40,740 nt of DNA, taken from Clostridia bacterium. GTDB lineage: Bacteria; Bacillota; Clostridia; Monoglobales; Monoglobaceae. Made by a program: the position numbers and the translations under genes. The notes under the pieces are model-generated. The model ran no database searches and was not told where the DNA came from. It saw only the letters and a program-made list of their open reading frames with translations. This document shows positions 6,886 through 15,256 of the stretch, piece by piece (the stretch's first letter is position 1; every line of letters begins with the position of its first letter). The stretch covers positions 1 through 40,740 of the forward strand of contig JAGAUW010000025.1 of the NCBI GenBank assembly GCA_017620615.1, in the 5' to 3' direction.

Positions 6886-9254
6886 TGGATTTTTTTGATA
6901 TAAGAAAAAGAATAATTGAAAATGAATACAAAAACTTAAACGAAAAACAGCTTGCGGCAGTGGTGAATACAGAGGGACCCCTTTTGGTTATTGCAGGTGC
7001 GGGCTCCGGCAAGACCACTGTTATTATACATAAAATTGCACATCTTCTCACCTTTGGCAAAGCATATTTTGATGGAGGTATGCCAAAGGGGATAACTGAA
7101 GAAGAGATTGAAATTCTTGACTGGTTCAGGGAAGGTGAGATAGAGGAAATTCCACCTCAAATTTCTGAATATTTGTCGGTTGACCCGGTGAGACCATACA
7201 ACGTTCTTGCTATAACTTTTACAAACAAGGCAGCGGCAGAGCTTAAGGCGAGGCTTTCGGCAAAGCTTGGCGATGCCGGGAACGATGTGTGGGCATCCAC
7301 TTTCCATTCGTCCTGTGTGAAATTTTTGAGGCGGGATATTGACAGGATTGGTTATGATAAAAGTTTTGTAATTTTTGACACATCTGATCAGCAGACTGTT
7401 ATCAAGGAGTGCCTCAAGGATTTAAATCTTGATTCAAAGGAATTTTCGCCAAAGGCGATAGCTGGTGCAATAAGTCAGGCAAAAAATGAACTTATTTACC
7501 CTGATGATTATGAACGGATTTTCAAGACAGACTTTTTTAAATCTGTGGTGGCAAAGGTTTACTGCATTTATCAGAGAAAGCTTAAAGCCAGCAATGCACT
7601 TGATTTTGATGACCTTATTATGTGCACGGTAAAGCTTTTTGAAGACAATCCTGATGTGCTTGAGCTTTATCAAAATAAGTTCAAATATATATTGGTGGAT
7701 GAGTATCAGGATACAAACCACGCACAATATCGCTTAGTGAGTCTTTTGGCGGCAAAGCACAGAAACATTTGTGTGGTTGGTGATGATGATCAAAGTATTT
7801 ACAAGTTCCGCGGTGCAGATATTTCAAATATACTGGGCTTTGAGGACGAGTTTGAAAATGCAAAGGTAATAAAACTTGAGGAAAACTATCGCAGTACTCA
7901 AAATATATTGAGTGCGGCAAATGAGGTTATTTCCAACAATCACGGCAGGAAACAAAAGAAACTCTGGACCCAGAATGGCGAGGGCGAGCTTGTCACGGTT
8001 TATAATGCGGGAAACGAGCATGACGAGGCGAGGTTTATTGCTAAAAAAATAAGAGAGGGCTATGAACAAGGTGCAAGCTTTAATGATTTTGCCATACTTT
8101 ATCGTATGAATGCCCAGTCGCGAGTGGTGGAGGATACACTGCTTCGGAGCGCTGTTCCTTATAGAGTTTTTGGGGGGCTCAGGTTTTATGACCGAAAGGA
8201 AATTAAGGACCTCACGTCATACCTCAGGCTTATTCAGAACGAAAGTGACGATGTGGCTTTTTCAAGAATTGTCAATGAGCCAAAACGTGGAATTGGCGAT
8301 ACTACTGTTCAAAAGGTTTTGAGTATTGTTTTTGAAAATGGCATTTCTGCTCTTGAGGTTTCAAGAAATGCAAGGGATTATGGCGAGCTTTCCCGTGCTG
8401 CTACAAAGCTTTCGGAGTTTGCTTCGCTTATTGATGATTTGAGGAAAAAGCTTGAAGCGGGCATAAATCTTGAAGAATTTGTGGAGTCAGTTATGACAGA
8501 GTGTGGTATGCTGTCTGCCCTTGAAAAAGAGGATACCGTTGAAAGCCATACCCGAATTGAAAATCTTAAGGAATTTTTGTCGATGGTTCAGCAGACAGTC
8601 AAAGAAAATCCTGAAACTGCGCTTTTTGATTTGCTGGAAAATATTTCACTTGTGGCGGATGTGGACAATTATGACGAGGCACAAGAGACAGTTACTCTTA
8701 TGACGCTTCACAGCGCCAAGGGGCTTGAGTTTAAAAATGTGTTTCTTGTGGGTATGGAAGAGGGTATCTTCCCAGGAGTGCGGTCTATGGGAATGGACGA
8801 TGAAATGGAAGAAGAGCGCAGACTTTGCTATGTGGGCATAACCCGTGCGAAGGAAAAGCTTTATCTTACCCATACAGATACAAGGACGCTATTTGGAACA
8901 ACAAAATTCAACATTATGTCAAGGTTTTTAAAGGAAATACCAAAGGCGCTGAAAAATGAAGAATCATCAAAGAAAGTGCAGTATGACGGCTTTGAGTATG
9001 TGAGGACCGAAATGCCCAAAATGGATACTTCTGTATTTAAGTCATCGGCTTATCAAAAACCAAAGACGGATAATGCACAGACGGCTCTTGATTTTGCCAT
9101 TGGAGACAGGGTTAACCACCGCAAATTTGGCGAGGGAACTGTACTCGAGGCAAAGGCGATTGGTGCGGATATGTTCCTTCGGGTGAAATTCGATACCGTG
9201 GGCGAAAAGAATCTTATGGCGGCTTATGTTCAGCTGGAAAAAGTTGATGGATAA
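6885..9254 (+). CDS. pcrA: ATP-dependent DNA helicase, UvrD/PcrA family
   Basis: A 789-residue superfamily 1A 3'-5' helicase acting in nucleotide excision repair, replication restart and removal of blocked RNA polymerase. Motifs in order: Walker A GAGSGKT (38-44), AITFTNKAA, DEYQDTN (motif II), GDDDQSIYKFRGAD (III), EENYRST (IV), TLHSAKGLEF (V) and VGITRAKEKL (VI). The C-terminus carries the Tudor-like module (GDRVNHRKFGEGTVLE) that binds RNA polymerase in PcrA. Between motifs I and Ia there is an extra segment of about 45 residues (57-101) not present in Bacillus PcrA. ATG 6885 overlaps the mnmA stop and has AGGAG at good spacing, so an upstream in-frame start inside mnmA is rejected. The overlap suggests translational coupling with mnmA. 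Confidence 0.95.
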   Translation: MDFFDIRKRIIENEYKNLNEKQLAAVVNTEGPLLVIAGAGSGKTTVIIHKIAHLLTFGKAYFDGGMPKGITEEEIEILDWFREGEIEEIPPQISEYLSVDPVRPYNVLAITFTNKAAAELKARLSAKLGDAGNDVWASTFHSSCVKFLRRDIDRIGYDKSFVIFDTSDQQTVIKECLKDLNLDSKEFSPKAIAGAISQAKNELIYPDDYERIFKTDFFKSVVAKVYCIYQRKLKASNALDFDDLIMCTVKLFEDNPDVLELYQNKFKYILVDEYQDTNHAQYRLVSLLAAKHRNICVVGDDDQSIYKFRGADISNILGFEDEFENAKVIKLEENYRSTQNILSAANEVISNNHGRKQKKLWTQNGEGELVTVYNAGNEHDEARFIAKKIREGYEQGASFNDFAILYRMNAQSRVVEDTLLRSAVPYRVFGGLRFYDRKEIKDLTSYLRLIQNESDDVAFSRIVNEPKRGIGDTTVQKVLSIVFENGISALEVSRNARDYGELSRAATKLSEFASLIDDLRKKLEAGINLEEFVESVMTECGMLSALEKEDTVESHTRIENLKEFLSMVQQTVKENPETALFDLLENISLVADVDNYDEAQETVTLMTLHSAKGLEFKNVFLVGMEEGIFPGVRSMGMDDEMEEERRLCYVGITRAKEKLYLTHTDTRTLFGTTKFNIMSRFLKEIPKALKNEESSKKVQYDGFEYVRTEMPKMDTSVFKSSAYQKPKTDNAQTALDFAIGDRVNHRKFGEGTVLEAKAIGADMFLRVKFDTVGEKNLMAAYVQLEKVDG

Positions 9255-9268
9255 AGGTGTGATAGTTT

Positions 9269-10006
9269 ATGTATAACGATTTTGCAGAGGTGTATGACAA
9301 GCTTCAGGATGCGGATTATGAGGCTTTTTGCAACTATTATGAAGAGATTTTTGAAAGGCTCGGGGTAAAGCCGGAGCTTGTCCTTGATGTTGCCTGCGGC
9401 ACGGGGAACATAACTATACCTATGGCGAAGCGGGGCTATGATATGATAGGACTTGATCTTTCCTGCGAGATGCTGAATATAGCAAGGGAAAAAGCACAGA
9501 ATGAGGGGCTTGATATACTGTTTCTCAATCAGGATATGTGCGAGATGGAGCTTTATGGCACGGTGGATGCTGCTGTTTGTGCTCTTGACGGAGTGAATTA
9601 CATAACTGACAAAAAGGATTTGGAGAGATTTTTTGCTCTTGTGAATAATTATTTGAATCCAGGCGGCGTTTTCATTTTTGATATAAATAGCGTTCATAAA
9701 CTCAGGGATATTTTGGGCGGAAACACCTTCGTGAATGAGGAAGATGGAATCTTTTATGTGTGGCAAAGCGAGTTCGATGAGAAAACACAAGTGTGTGATT
9801 TTGATTTGTCTTTCTTTGTGGAAAACGAAGACGGAAGCTATAGCCGTTTCGATGAGTTTCAGCAGGAAAGGGCATATGGGGTAGAGGAAATCAAGGAAAT
9901 TGCAACCGCTAAAGGTCTTGATGTGACGGGGGTTTACAAGGATTTTGGTTTTTCGACGGCAGACGACCAAACAGAGCGGATTTTTTTCGTTCTTTCTAAA
10001 AAATAG
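9269..10006 (+). CDS. Class I SAM-dependent methyltransferase
   Basis: A 245-residue protein with a Rossmann-fold methyltransferase domain. The SAM-binding motif I VLDVACGTG is at 38-46 and the acidic post-I residue is in MIGLDLS. The N-terminus MYNDFAEVYDKL is typical of a large uncharacterised clostridial subfamily. The substrate cannot be read from the sequence; relatives act on small molecules, lipids or RNA. It starts 14 nt after pcrA, so it probably belongs to the nifS-mnmA-pcrA transcript, although that does not indicate function. SD is AAAGGTG upstream of ATG 9269. A long open frame on the opposite strand here is only a shadow. Confidence 0.85.
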   Translation: MYNDFAEVYDKLQDADYEAFCNYYEEIFERLGVKPELVLDVACGTGNITIPMAKRGYDMIGLDLSCEMLNIAREKAQNEGLDILFLNQDMCEMELYGTVDAAVCALDGVNYITDKKDLERFFALVNNYLNPGGVFIFDINSVHKLRDILGGNTFVNEEDGIFYVWQSEFDEKTQVCDFDLSFFVENEDGSYSRFDEFQQERAYGVEEIKEIATAKGLDVTGVYKDFGFSTADDQTERIFFVLSKK

Positions 10007-10007
10007 G

Positions 10008-10036
10008 TTGACAGAAAATGGAAATCGTGATATACT
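10008..10036 (+). promoter_or_regulatory. Consensus sigma-A promoter of the cold-shock gene
   Basis: TTGACA (10008-10013), a 17-bp spacer, and TATACT (10031-10036) with an extended TG at 10028-10029. It begins 2 nt after the methyltransferase stop. The transcript would have a leader of about 45 nt before the csp start, short compared with the long regulated leader of E. coli cspA. Confidence 0.85.
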
Positions 10037-10085
10037 AAGACCCGTGGACAACAAGAGTTGACCTAAGAATTGGAGGAACAGTTTT

Positions 10086-10286
10086 ATGCAAAAAGGCAAG
10101 GTTAAATGGTTCAACGCTGAGAAAGGTTTTGGTTTTATCGAAACCGAGGAAGGAACAGATGTTTTCGTTCATTTTTCAGCGATTGCCATGGACGGCTACA
10201 AGACCCTGGAAGAGGGCGCAGAAGTTGAATTTGAGGTTGTCGAAGGAGCTAAGGGACCGCAGGCGGCAAACGTTACCCGCGTATAA
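10086..10286 (+). CDS. cspA: Cold-shock protein, CspA family
   Basis: A 66-residue single cold-shock domain that binds single-stranded RNA and DNA and acts as an RNA chaperone. RNP1 is KGFGFIE (residues 13-19) and RNP2 is VFVHFSAI; the start [17 protein letters not shown] is nearly invariant in the family. Length is exactly usual. A strong SD (TTGGAGGAA) precedes the ATG. It has its own consensus promoter and a perfect terminator, so it is a monocistronic, probably abundant transcript. Which paralogue it corresponds to cannot be told from sequence; not all members are cold induced. Confidence 0.95.
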   Translation: MQKGKVKWFNAEKGFGFIETEEGTDVFVHFSAIAMDGYKTLEEGAEVEFEVVEGAKGPQAANVTRV

Positions 10287-10320
10287 TCCTTTTCAATATA
10301 CGATAAACACAAACAGACTT

Positions 10321-10350
10321 AAAATCGGCTCACTTGTGAGCCGATTTTTT
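10321..10350 (+). terminator. Terminator of the cold-shock gene
   Basis: A perfect inverted repeat (about 10321-10332 with 10337-10348) with a tight CTTG loop, ending in a run of six T. It closes the csp transcript 34 nt after its stop. Confidence 0.9.
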
Positions 10351-10379
10351 CTAAGAAAGAAAAGAGAGGTTTTGATAAA

Positions 10380-11264
10380 ATGCCTGATAAACTTATAAAA
10401 GCAGTTACAAAAAATGGGTTCATAAGAATTTATGCCATAAATTCCAAAGGTCTTGTTGAAAAGGCAAGAAAATTTCACAGCACTATGCCTGTGGGGACTG
10501 CAGCACTTGGAAGATTACTCACGGGCGCGGCGCTTATGGGTGCTATGCTTAAGGATGAGGGGACGTCACTTACGCTTCAGCTTCGGGGGGATGGACCTCT
10601 TGGCAGAGTTATGGCGGTTTCAAACTCAAAAGGACACGTAAAGGGGTATATTGAAAACCCTATGGCAGAACTCCCGCTTAATCATCTTGGCAAGCTTGAT
10701 GTAGGCGGCGGAATTGGCACAAACGGCTATTTGAGTGTTGTTAAGGATATGAATATGAAAGAGCCTTATATCGGTCAGGTTCCCATTCAGACAGGTGAAA
10801 TAGGGGATGACCTTGCATTTTATTTTGCTCAGTCCGAGCAGGTCCCAAGTCTTGTTGCTCTTGGGGTTTTGGTGGACAGAGATTACAGCGTAAGACGGGC
10901 AGGGGGATTTATTGTCCAGATTATGCCTGACTGTGACGAGTTCAACCTGAAAAAGTTTGAAAAAACTGCTGAGAAGATTACAAGCGTCACGGGAATGCTT
11001 GAAAAAGGTCTTTCGGTGGAAGAAATCGTCCGCACTGTTATGGGGGATTTTGAGATTGATATTCTTGAAAAAACAGAAGCGGATTATCGCTGTGATTGCT
11101 GTGATGAGCGAATGCGACGAGCAATTATCAGTCTTGGGAAAAAGGAAATTCAGGATATTATTGATGAGCAAGGCGAAGCGGAAATTGTTTGTCAGTTCTG
11201 CAACAAAGGATATAACTATACTAGAGAAGACCTTGTTGATATGCTTGAAAAAGCAAAGAGATAA
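10380..11264 (+). CDS. hslO: Redox-regulated chaperone Hsp33
   Basis: A 294-residue cytoplasmic holdase that is activated by oxidative unfolding. The N-terminal domain (about 1-230) has the typical LTLQLRGDGPLGRV and IENP motifs. The C-terminal zinc centre follows the Hsp33 pattern CxC...CxxC: CDC (with one extra adjacent Cys, CDCC) and about 30 residues later CQFC. In the reduced state these hold zinc and keep the chaperone off; peroxide or hypochlorite releases it. Length is normal. GAGAGG precedes ATG 10380. It is preceded by the csp terminator, so it needs its own promoter, which I could not define, or readthrough. In an anaerobe it would serve in defence against transient oxygen. Confidence 0.95.
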   Translation: MPDKLIKAVTKNGFIRIYAINSKGLVEKARKFHSTMPVGTAALGRLLTGAALMGAMLKDEGTSLTLQLRGDGPLGRVMAVSNSKGHVKGYIENPMAELPLNHLGKLDVGGGIGTNGYLSVVKDMNMKEPYIGQVPIQTGEIGDDLAFYFAQSEQVPSLVALGVLVDRDYSVRRAGGFIVQIMPDCDEFNLKKFEKTAEKITSVTGMLEKGLSVEEIVRTVMGDFEIDILEKTEADYRCDCCDERMRRAIISLGKKEIQDIIDEQGEAEIVCQFCNKGYNYTREDLVDMLEKAKR

Positions 11265-11267
11265 ACT

Positions 11268-11295
11268 AAAAGCCGAGGGAAACCTCGGCTTTTTT
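11268..11295. terminator. Bidirectional terminator between hslO and the spoVB-like gene
   Basis: An 11-bp perfect stem (11268-11278 with 11283-11293) with a GAAA tetraloop, flanked by A and T runs. On the plus strand it ends hslO. It overlaps the stop codon of the convergent minus-strand gene at 11294-11296 and can also act in that direction. Confidence 0.88.
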
Positions 11296-12820
11296 AATTC
11301 TCTGAAAACATCCGTCCGAATAGCCACGTGATATCGCTGCGAAGATTTTTTGAAAAAAGGGAGCAAATGAGGATATAAAGCAAAGTGGTGAAAATCATTG
11401 CAAAAACAATTTCAAGGGGTGTTTGGGTAAGAAAAAACGGCAGAAAAATTGCGGATATACAGAGTGTGAAAAAGGCGGCTGCAAGGTGCTTTAAAAACCA
11501 GCCTGAAAGCTCGAAATGTGTTTTGGTTGATTTTATTACAGCAGAAAGGGTCAGGCTTACTGTTAAAAGGTTGCTGAAAATTACTGTGAAAAACAGCGCC
11601 TTTTCGCCGAAATGAGGCACAAGTATAAAAATAGAGGTAAGGCGGAATATGTTGTCGGTCAGGCTGAAAACAAGCAGTTTTGTTTGTTTTCCAAGGCCCC
11701 CTAAAATTCCACAGCATACTGAGTCAATAAACATAACAGGTGAAAGAGCAGCGATGGTTTTTATGGAGCTTGAAAGCTCGGGGGCAGAATAAACCAACGA
11801 GGAAAGTTCCTTTGAGAAAATAATAAAGAGCGTGCATACCAGAAAACCGCTAAGTGCGGCAAACCTCATAATCCGTGAAATCAAGGTTTTGAGTCTGAGT
11901 CTGCTTTTCATTCCGTCGGCACGGGAAATTTCAGGAACAAGCAAGGTCAGGCAGGATGATAAAAGTGTGAGGGGGAAAATAATCAGGGGCATTACCATCC
12001 CATAAAGGCTTCCGTAGGACTTAAGGGCGGCAGTGTGGGAGAGCCCCGATTTTTTAAGAGCTGAAACAATGAAAACGCTTTCGTTCATACGAAGAAAAGA
12101 CCCCATTAGTGAAGATGTCATTGCAGGCAGGGCAATTTTCATCAGGGGAGAAAAAACTGCGGTTTGTGACGTGACGCTTTCGGGTTTGTGGCGAAATTTT
12201 GCATAAAATAATGAGAGATAAAGACAAGAGGAAAACTCACCAAGTGAAATCCCTAAGAATACGGCCTCACAGCCGTGGGGGACACCCAAAGGAAGCAGGT
12301 GTTTTAAGAGAAAGGTCGTGGATGTTATTTTTACAGCTTGTTCAAGAAACTCGGAGGATGCGGGGATTAAAACCTTTCGGGAGGCATAAAAGTAGCCCTT
12401 GATGCAGTATGAGATGCTCATAAAAAGTATGCTGGGGGAGAGACAGACTATACTTTTTGCAGCACGGGATTCTTTGAGGAATGAGGTTGCTATATTTTCT
12501 GAAAAAAGGAGGACGGATGAGATTGCTCCGAAACTTAAAAGTATTACTGAGAAAATAGCACAGTTCATGGTTTTGTTTATGGAGGCATAGTCCTTTTTTG
12601 CATAGAGACTGGACAAGGTTTTGGAAACAGCAACGCCGAAACCGCCTGTTGCAAAAGTGAGGATAAGCCCGTGGAATGAAAAAACCAAAGAGAGTATGCC
12701 CATGCCCTCACTGCCCAGTTGCTTTGAATAATAGGCACGGAACAAAAAGTCCACAGTTTTTGCAATTATTCCGGAAAGGGTAAGGAAAGCGGCGCTTCTC
12801 AAAACGTTTTGTTTGCTCAA
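11294..12820 (-). CDS. spoVB: SpoVB-like polysaccharide/lipid flippase (MOP superfamily)
   Basis: A 508-residue integral membrane protein with about 12-14 hydrophobic segments. The start LRSAAFLTLSGIIAKTVDF and the pattern GxxxxSLVFSFHGLILTFATGGFGVAVSK are typical of the SpoVB branch of the MOP exporters. In Bacillus SpoVB is needed for spore cortex formation and is related to the lipid II flippase MurJ; several clostridial paralogues exist, so the exact substrate is uncertain. The start codon is TTG at 12818-12820, with GAGGTG 5 nt upstream. It lies 19 nt downstream of spoIID in the same direction, and the pairing of two sporulation-type genes supports a role in the spore envelope. Confidence 0.82.
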   Translation of the reverse strand: MSKQNVLRSAAFLTLSGIIAKTVDFLFRAYYSKQLGSEGMGILSLVFSFHGLILTFATGGFGVAVSKTLSSLYAKKDYASINKTMNCAIFSVILLSFGAISSVLLFSENIATSFLKESRAAKSIVCLSPSILFMSISYCIKGYFYASRKVLIPASSEFLEQAVKITSTTFLLKHLLPLGVPHGCEAVFLGISLGEFSSCLYLSLFYAKFRHKPESVTSQTAVFSPLMKIALPAMTSSLMGSFLRMNESVFIVSALKKSGLSHTAALKSYGSLYGMVMPLIIFPLTLLSSCLTLLVPEISRADGMKSRLRLKTLISRIMRFAALSGFLVCTLFIIFSKELSSLVYSAPELSSSIKTIAALSPVMFIDSVCCGILGGLGKQTKLLVFSLTDNIFRLTSIFILVPHFGEKALFFTVIFSNLLTVSLTLSAVIKSTKTHFELSGWFLKHLAAAFFTLCISAIFLPFFLTQTPLEIVFAMIFTTLLYILICSLFSKNLRSDITWLFGRMFSEN

Positions 12821-12839
12821 AAAAACACCTCGTTTTTAT

Positions 12840-13808
12840 TTAAAGCTTTGAAAATTCAATATCGGTATAGTAGTGACTGAGTATTTCTTTGTAGGTGTGC
12901 CCCTCTTTTGCCATATAGTTGGCGCCGGTTTGGCTCATACCCACTCCGTGCCCGTAGCCCTTTACGGTGAAAGTGACAGTGGCATCGGTAGCAGAAACGG
13001 TGAAATTGGCGGACTTTAGCCCAAAGATGCTACGAAGCTCGGTGCCCTTGAAGGTTTTGCCGGCGATGTTTATGGTTGACACACTTCCGCCCTCTGTCCT
13101 CTGTGGTTCGCTTATTGACGGCGGTTTTGATAGGTCAAGAGGCTGGCTCAAATGTGGATTTAGCTTTTCTGCAAATTGGGAGCGGGTGAATGTAACGGTT
13201 GAAACATTGTTTTTGGAAAGAGCTTCACCATAGCTTTCAACGGACCTGAGGTATGGACGGCTGCTGCTCCAGACATCCTCGGAATTCTCGGTTTTTCCGC
13301 CGCTGGAGGCAAAGAAAAAGGCTTCCACAACCTCGGCGTTATAGGTCATATATTCGCCATTGGTGGCTTTCACAGCGTTCGTAAGCTTTTTCCAGTATTT
13401 GTTTTTGTCGGCTGTCTTCCATTTTGATTTGGCGTCTTCTTCTGAAAGCCAGCCCTTGCAATGATTTGGGTCCGTGCAGACCTGAGCTTCCGGGTGGTCG
13501 GGGTTTCCCCCACCCATTTTGCTGATTATATAGCTTCTTGCGGCGACCGCCTGGGCTTTCAGGGCTTCTTCTTCGTAAGATGCCGGCATTTCTGCCGCCA
13601 GAACTCCCACTAGGTACGTTTCCATTGGGATTTTTTCTGTGGCGCTGGTTTTCACATTTAATGTGGTTATTGTATCAGAAATTTCCCCTTTGTTTGAAAA
13701 GGGAAATGAAATACGGCTGCTGGTTGTGCGGGGAAAGGTCAGCCCCACCATCATTGGTATAATCAGTGGCAGTAAAATATAAAAAACGGGCATACATAAT
13801 TTTTTCAT
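12840..13808 (-). CDS. spoIID: Stage II sporulation protein D, peptidoglycan lytic transglycosylase
   Basis: A 322-residue protein with an N-terminal membrane anchor (about residues 5-23) and an extracellular SpoIID domain. In Bacillus SpoIID cleaves glycan strands after SpoIIP removes the stem peptides, driving engulfment of the forespore. The catalytic glutamate is E73 in AAEMPASY; other conserved motifs are ALKAQAVAARSY, FFFASSGGKTENSEDVW and GYGHGVGMSQTGA. A CxxxxxC pair (CTDPNHC) matches that seen in clostridial forms. Length fits SpoIID (about 340 aa) rather than the longer SpoIID/LytB autolysin enhancers. It is transcribed divergently from rpsF. A sigma-E promoter is expected, but I could not identify one with confidence in the short upstream region. 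Confidence 0.92.
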   Translation of the reverse strand: MKKLCMPVFYILLPLIIPMMVGLTFPRTTSSRISFPFSNKGEISDTITTLNVKTSATEKIPMETYLVGVLAAEMPASYEEEALKAQAVAARSYIISKMGGGNPDHPEAQVCTDPNHCKGWLSEEDAKSKWKTADKNKYWKKLTNAVKATNGEYMTYNAEVVEAFFFASSGGKTENSEDVWSSSRPYLRSVESYGEALSKNNVSTVTFTRSQFAEKLNPHLSQPLDLSKPPSISEPQRTEGGSVSTINIAGKTFKGTELRSIFGLKSANFTVSATDATVTFTVKGYGHGVGMSQTGANYMAKEGHTYKEILSHYYTDIEFSKL

Positions 13809-13890
13809 AAGTTATCATCCTTTTAGGGTTTATTATAAAGTATATTTTGAGGGTGGGGGTATTATGCGGTCAAGATAAGAGAAAAAAAGC

Positions 13891-13919
13891 TTGACAACAT
13901 GAAAAAAATGTAATATAAT
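13891..13919 (+). promoter_or_regulatory. Consensus sigma-A promoter of the rpsF-ssb-rpsR operon
   Basis: TTGACA (13891-13896), a 17-bp spacer and TATAAT (13914-13919), a perfect match to consensus. Transcription would start near 13926, leaving a leader of about 60 nt with two overlapping hairpins. Confidence 0.92.
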
Positions 13920-13928
13920 CTATTGGTT

Positions 13929-13961
13929 AGTAAAATCCTTACTTTCGGGGAGCCCGAAAGT
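13929..13961 (+). promoter_or_regulatory. Structured rpsF leader, candidate S6:S18 autoregulatory site
   Basis: A 9-bp perfect stem (13941-13949 with 13953-13961) with a GAG loop lies just before the SD. A second small stem (13929-13933 with 13939-13943) shares its last bases with the first, so the two compete. S6:S18 leader motifs controlling rpsF operons are known in many bacteria; whether this is that motif or a simple leader hairpin cannot be settled by eye. No T run follows, so it is not a terminator. Confidence 0.45.
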
Positions 13962-13986
13962 CAAAGTCCACAAGGAGGTGAAAAGA

Positions 13987-14286
13987 ATGGTTGAAATTAT
14001 TAACAAGTACGAGACATTGTTTGTTGTTGACGCGTCTAAAGGCGAAGAAGAAACAGCTGCTCTCGTTGATAAGTTCAAATCATTGATTGAGGCTAACGGT
14101 ACAATTGAAAGCGTTGACGAATGGGGACGCAGAAGATTGGCTTATCCTATCAATGACTTGGCTGAAGGTTACTATGTTTTGGTAAACTTCTCTGCTAAAC
14201 CGGAATTCCCAGCTGAGCTCGAACGTGTGTTCGGTATTACTGACGGAATACTCAGAAACATTGTTATCAAAAAAGAAGAGAAATAA
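13987..14286 (+). CDS. rpsF: 30S ribosomal protein S6
   Basis: A 99-residue ribosomal protein that pairs with S18 on the platform of the small subunit. The ferredoxin-like fold is recognisable, with NKYETLFVVDAS at the start, WGRRRLAYPINDLAEGYYVLVNF in the middle and a C-terminal NIVIKKEEK. The start is ATG 13987, with an ideal AAGGAGGTG (13972-13980) 6 nt upstream; an in-frame GTG at 13978 falls inside the SD and is rejected. It is the first gene of the conserved rpsF-ssb-rpsR operon under a consensus promoter. Confidence 0.97.
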   Translation: MVEIINKYETLFVVDASKGEEETAALVDKFKSLIEANGTIESVDEWGRRRLAYPINDLAEGYYVLVNFSAKPEFPAELERVFGITDGILRNIVIKKEEK

Positions 14287-14321
14287 TTGTGTAGAAAATT
14301 ACACAGAAAGCGAGATTGCTT

Positions 14322-14747
14322 ATGATTAACAAAGCGATTTTGATGGGCAGACTTACCCGTGACCCTGAACTCAGACACACAGGATCAGGCACACCTGTTT
14401 GCAGCTTTTCTATTGCTATTGACAATGGTTTTGGCGAGAACAGAAGCACAGATTTTATCAACTGTGTTGCCTGGAACAAGACTGCTGAATTTGTTGAAAA
14501 GTATTTCACAAAGGGCAGAATGATTATTGTTGTGGGAAGAATTTCTACCAGAACATGGGAAGGTCAGGACGGAAAGAAAAATTATGTCACAGAAGTTGTG
14601 GCAAATGAGGTTTCTTTCGGTGAATCCAAAAAGTCAGCAGATGACGCTTCATACAGTGCACCTGCGAAAATGGATGTTCCCCAGATGCCAAGTGATGCAG
14701 AGGACGATTTTGTCGCTCTGGAAACAAATGACGATTTGCCGTTTTAA
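14322..14747 (+). CDS. ssb: Single-stranded DNA-binding protein
   Basis: A 141-residue SSB with an OB fold over residues 1-105 (start NKAILMGRLTRDPELRHTGS, conserved FINCVAWNKTAEF). A flexible linker leads to the acidic tip DDLPF, which recruits replication and repair partners. Position between rpsF and rpsR is the standard Bacillota arrangement. ATG 14322 is preferred over an in-frame TTG at 14316; the SD is weak (GAAAG region), and a 6-bp hairpin (14288-14293 with 14300-14305) lies in the short gap after rpsF. It may thus depend partly on translation from rpsF. Confidence 0.96.
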   Translation: MINKAILMGRLTRDPELRHTGSGTPVCSFSIAIDNGFGENRSTDFINCVAWNKTAEFVEKYFTKGRMIIVVGRISTRTWEGQDGKKNYVTEVVANEVSFGESKKSADDASYSAPAKMDVPQMPSDAEDDFVALETNDDLPF

Positions 14748-14787
14748 TGCGGCTTAGCTAATGATTGAAAGATAGGAGGAAAGACCA

Positions 14788-15036
14788 ATGCCTGAAAAGG
14801 AAAAGAACGATAAGATGAGAGCAAGACGTCCCAAGAGAAAAGCTTGTGCTTTCTGCGTTGATAAAGTGGAATTTATCGACTACAAAGACGTTGCAAAACT
14901 CAGACGTTATATCACAGAAAGAGCAAAGATTCTTCCCAGAAGAATCAGCGGATGCTGTGCAAAGCATCAGAGAGAGCTCACTGTTTCTATTAAAAGAGCA
15001 AGATATATGGCACTTTTGCCTTATACTGCTGACTAA
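14788..15036 (+). CDS. rpsR: 30S ribosomal protein S18
   Basis: An 82-residue ribosomal protein, last gene of the rpsF-ssb-rpsR operon. The conserved core is [27 protein letters not shown]. The form here retains cysteines (CAFC near residue 20 and CC before AKHQREL), the zinc-binding C+ variant, rather than the cysteine-free form. The SD is TAGGAGGAAAG, and a strong terminator follows. Confidence 0.97.
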   Translation: MPEKEKNDKMRARRPKRKACAFCVDKVEFIDYKDVAKLRRYITERAKILPRRISGCCAKHQRELTVSIKRARYMALLPYTAD

Positions 15037-15055
15037 GAAGCAGGAATTTTTCAAG

Positions 15056-15086
15056 AGTCCCGCCAAGGTTTGGCGGGGCTTTTTTT
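15056..15086 (+). terminator. Terminator of the rpsF operon
   Basis: An 11-bp stem with one wobble (15056-15066 with 15070-15080) and a 3-nt loop, ending in a run of seven T. It lies 20 nt after the rpsR stop. Confidence 0.92.
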
Positions 15087-15192
15087 CTTTTGTAATCAAA
15101 TGTTAACAGCTTTGTAACAAATTTTGGTAAAGTTGAGAGATAAATATTACTTTTTTTCTACATATTTCAAAAAAATAATTGGGATTTTCTAT

Positions 15193-15220
15193 TGAAAACT
15201 TACCAAAATCAATGTATAAT
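15193..15220 (+). promoter_or_regulatory. Sigma-A promoter of the SLH amidase gene
   Basis: TTGAAA (15193-15198), a 16-bp spacer and a perfect TATAAT (15215-15220), in an AT-rich stretch after the rpsR terminator. The start would be about 30 nt before the ATG. Confidence 0.75.
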
Positions 15221-15256
15221 GTATATGGATAACTATCAGGTGAAAAGGAGTTTGTG

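Noticed and set aside
9230..10114. A 294-codon minus-strand frame
   Set aside because: It is antisense to the methyltransferase gene, runs across a consensus promoter and is rich in Ile/His/Leu runs typical of shadow frames.
10626..11366. A 246-codon minus-strand frame
   Set aside because: It is antisense to hslO and crosses the bidirectional terminator at 11268-11295.
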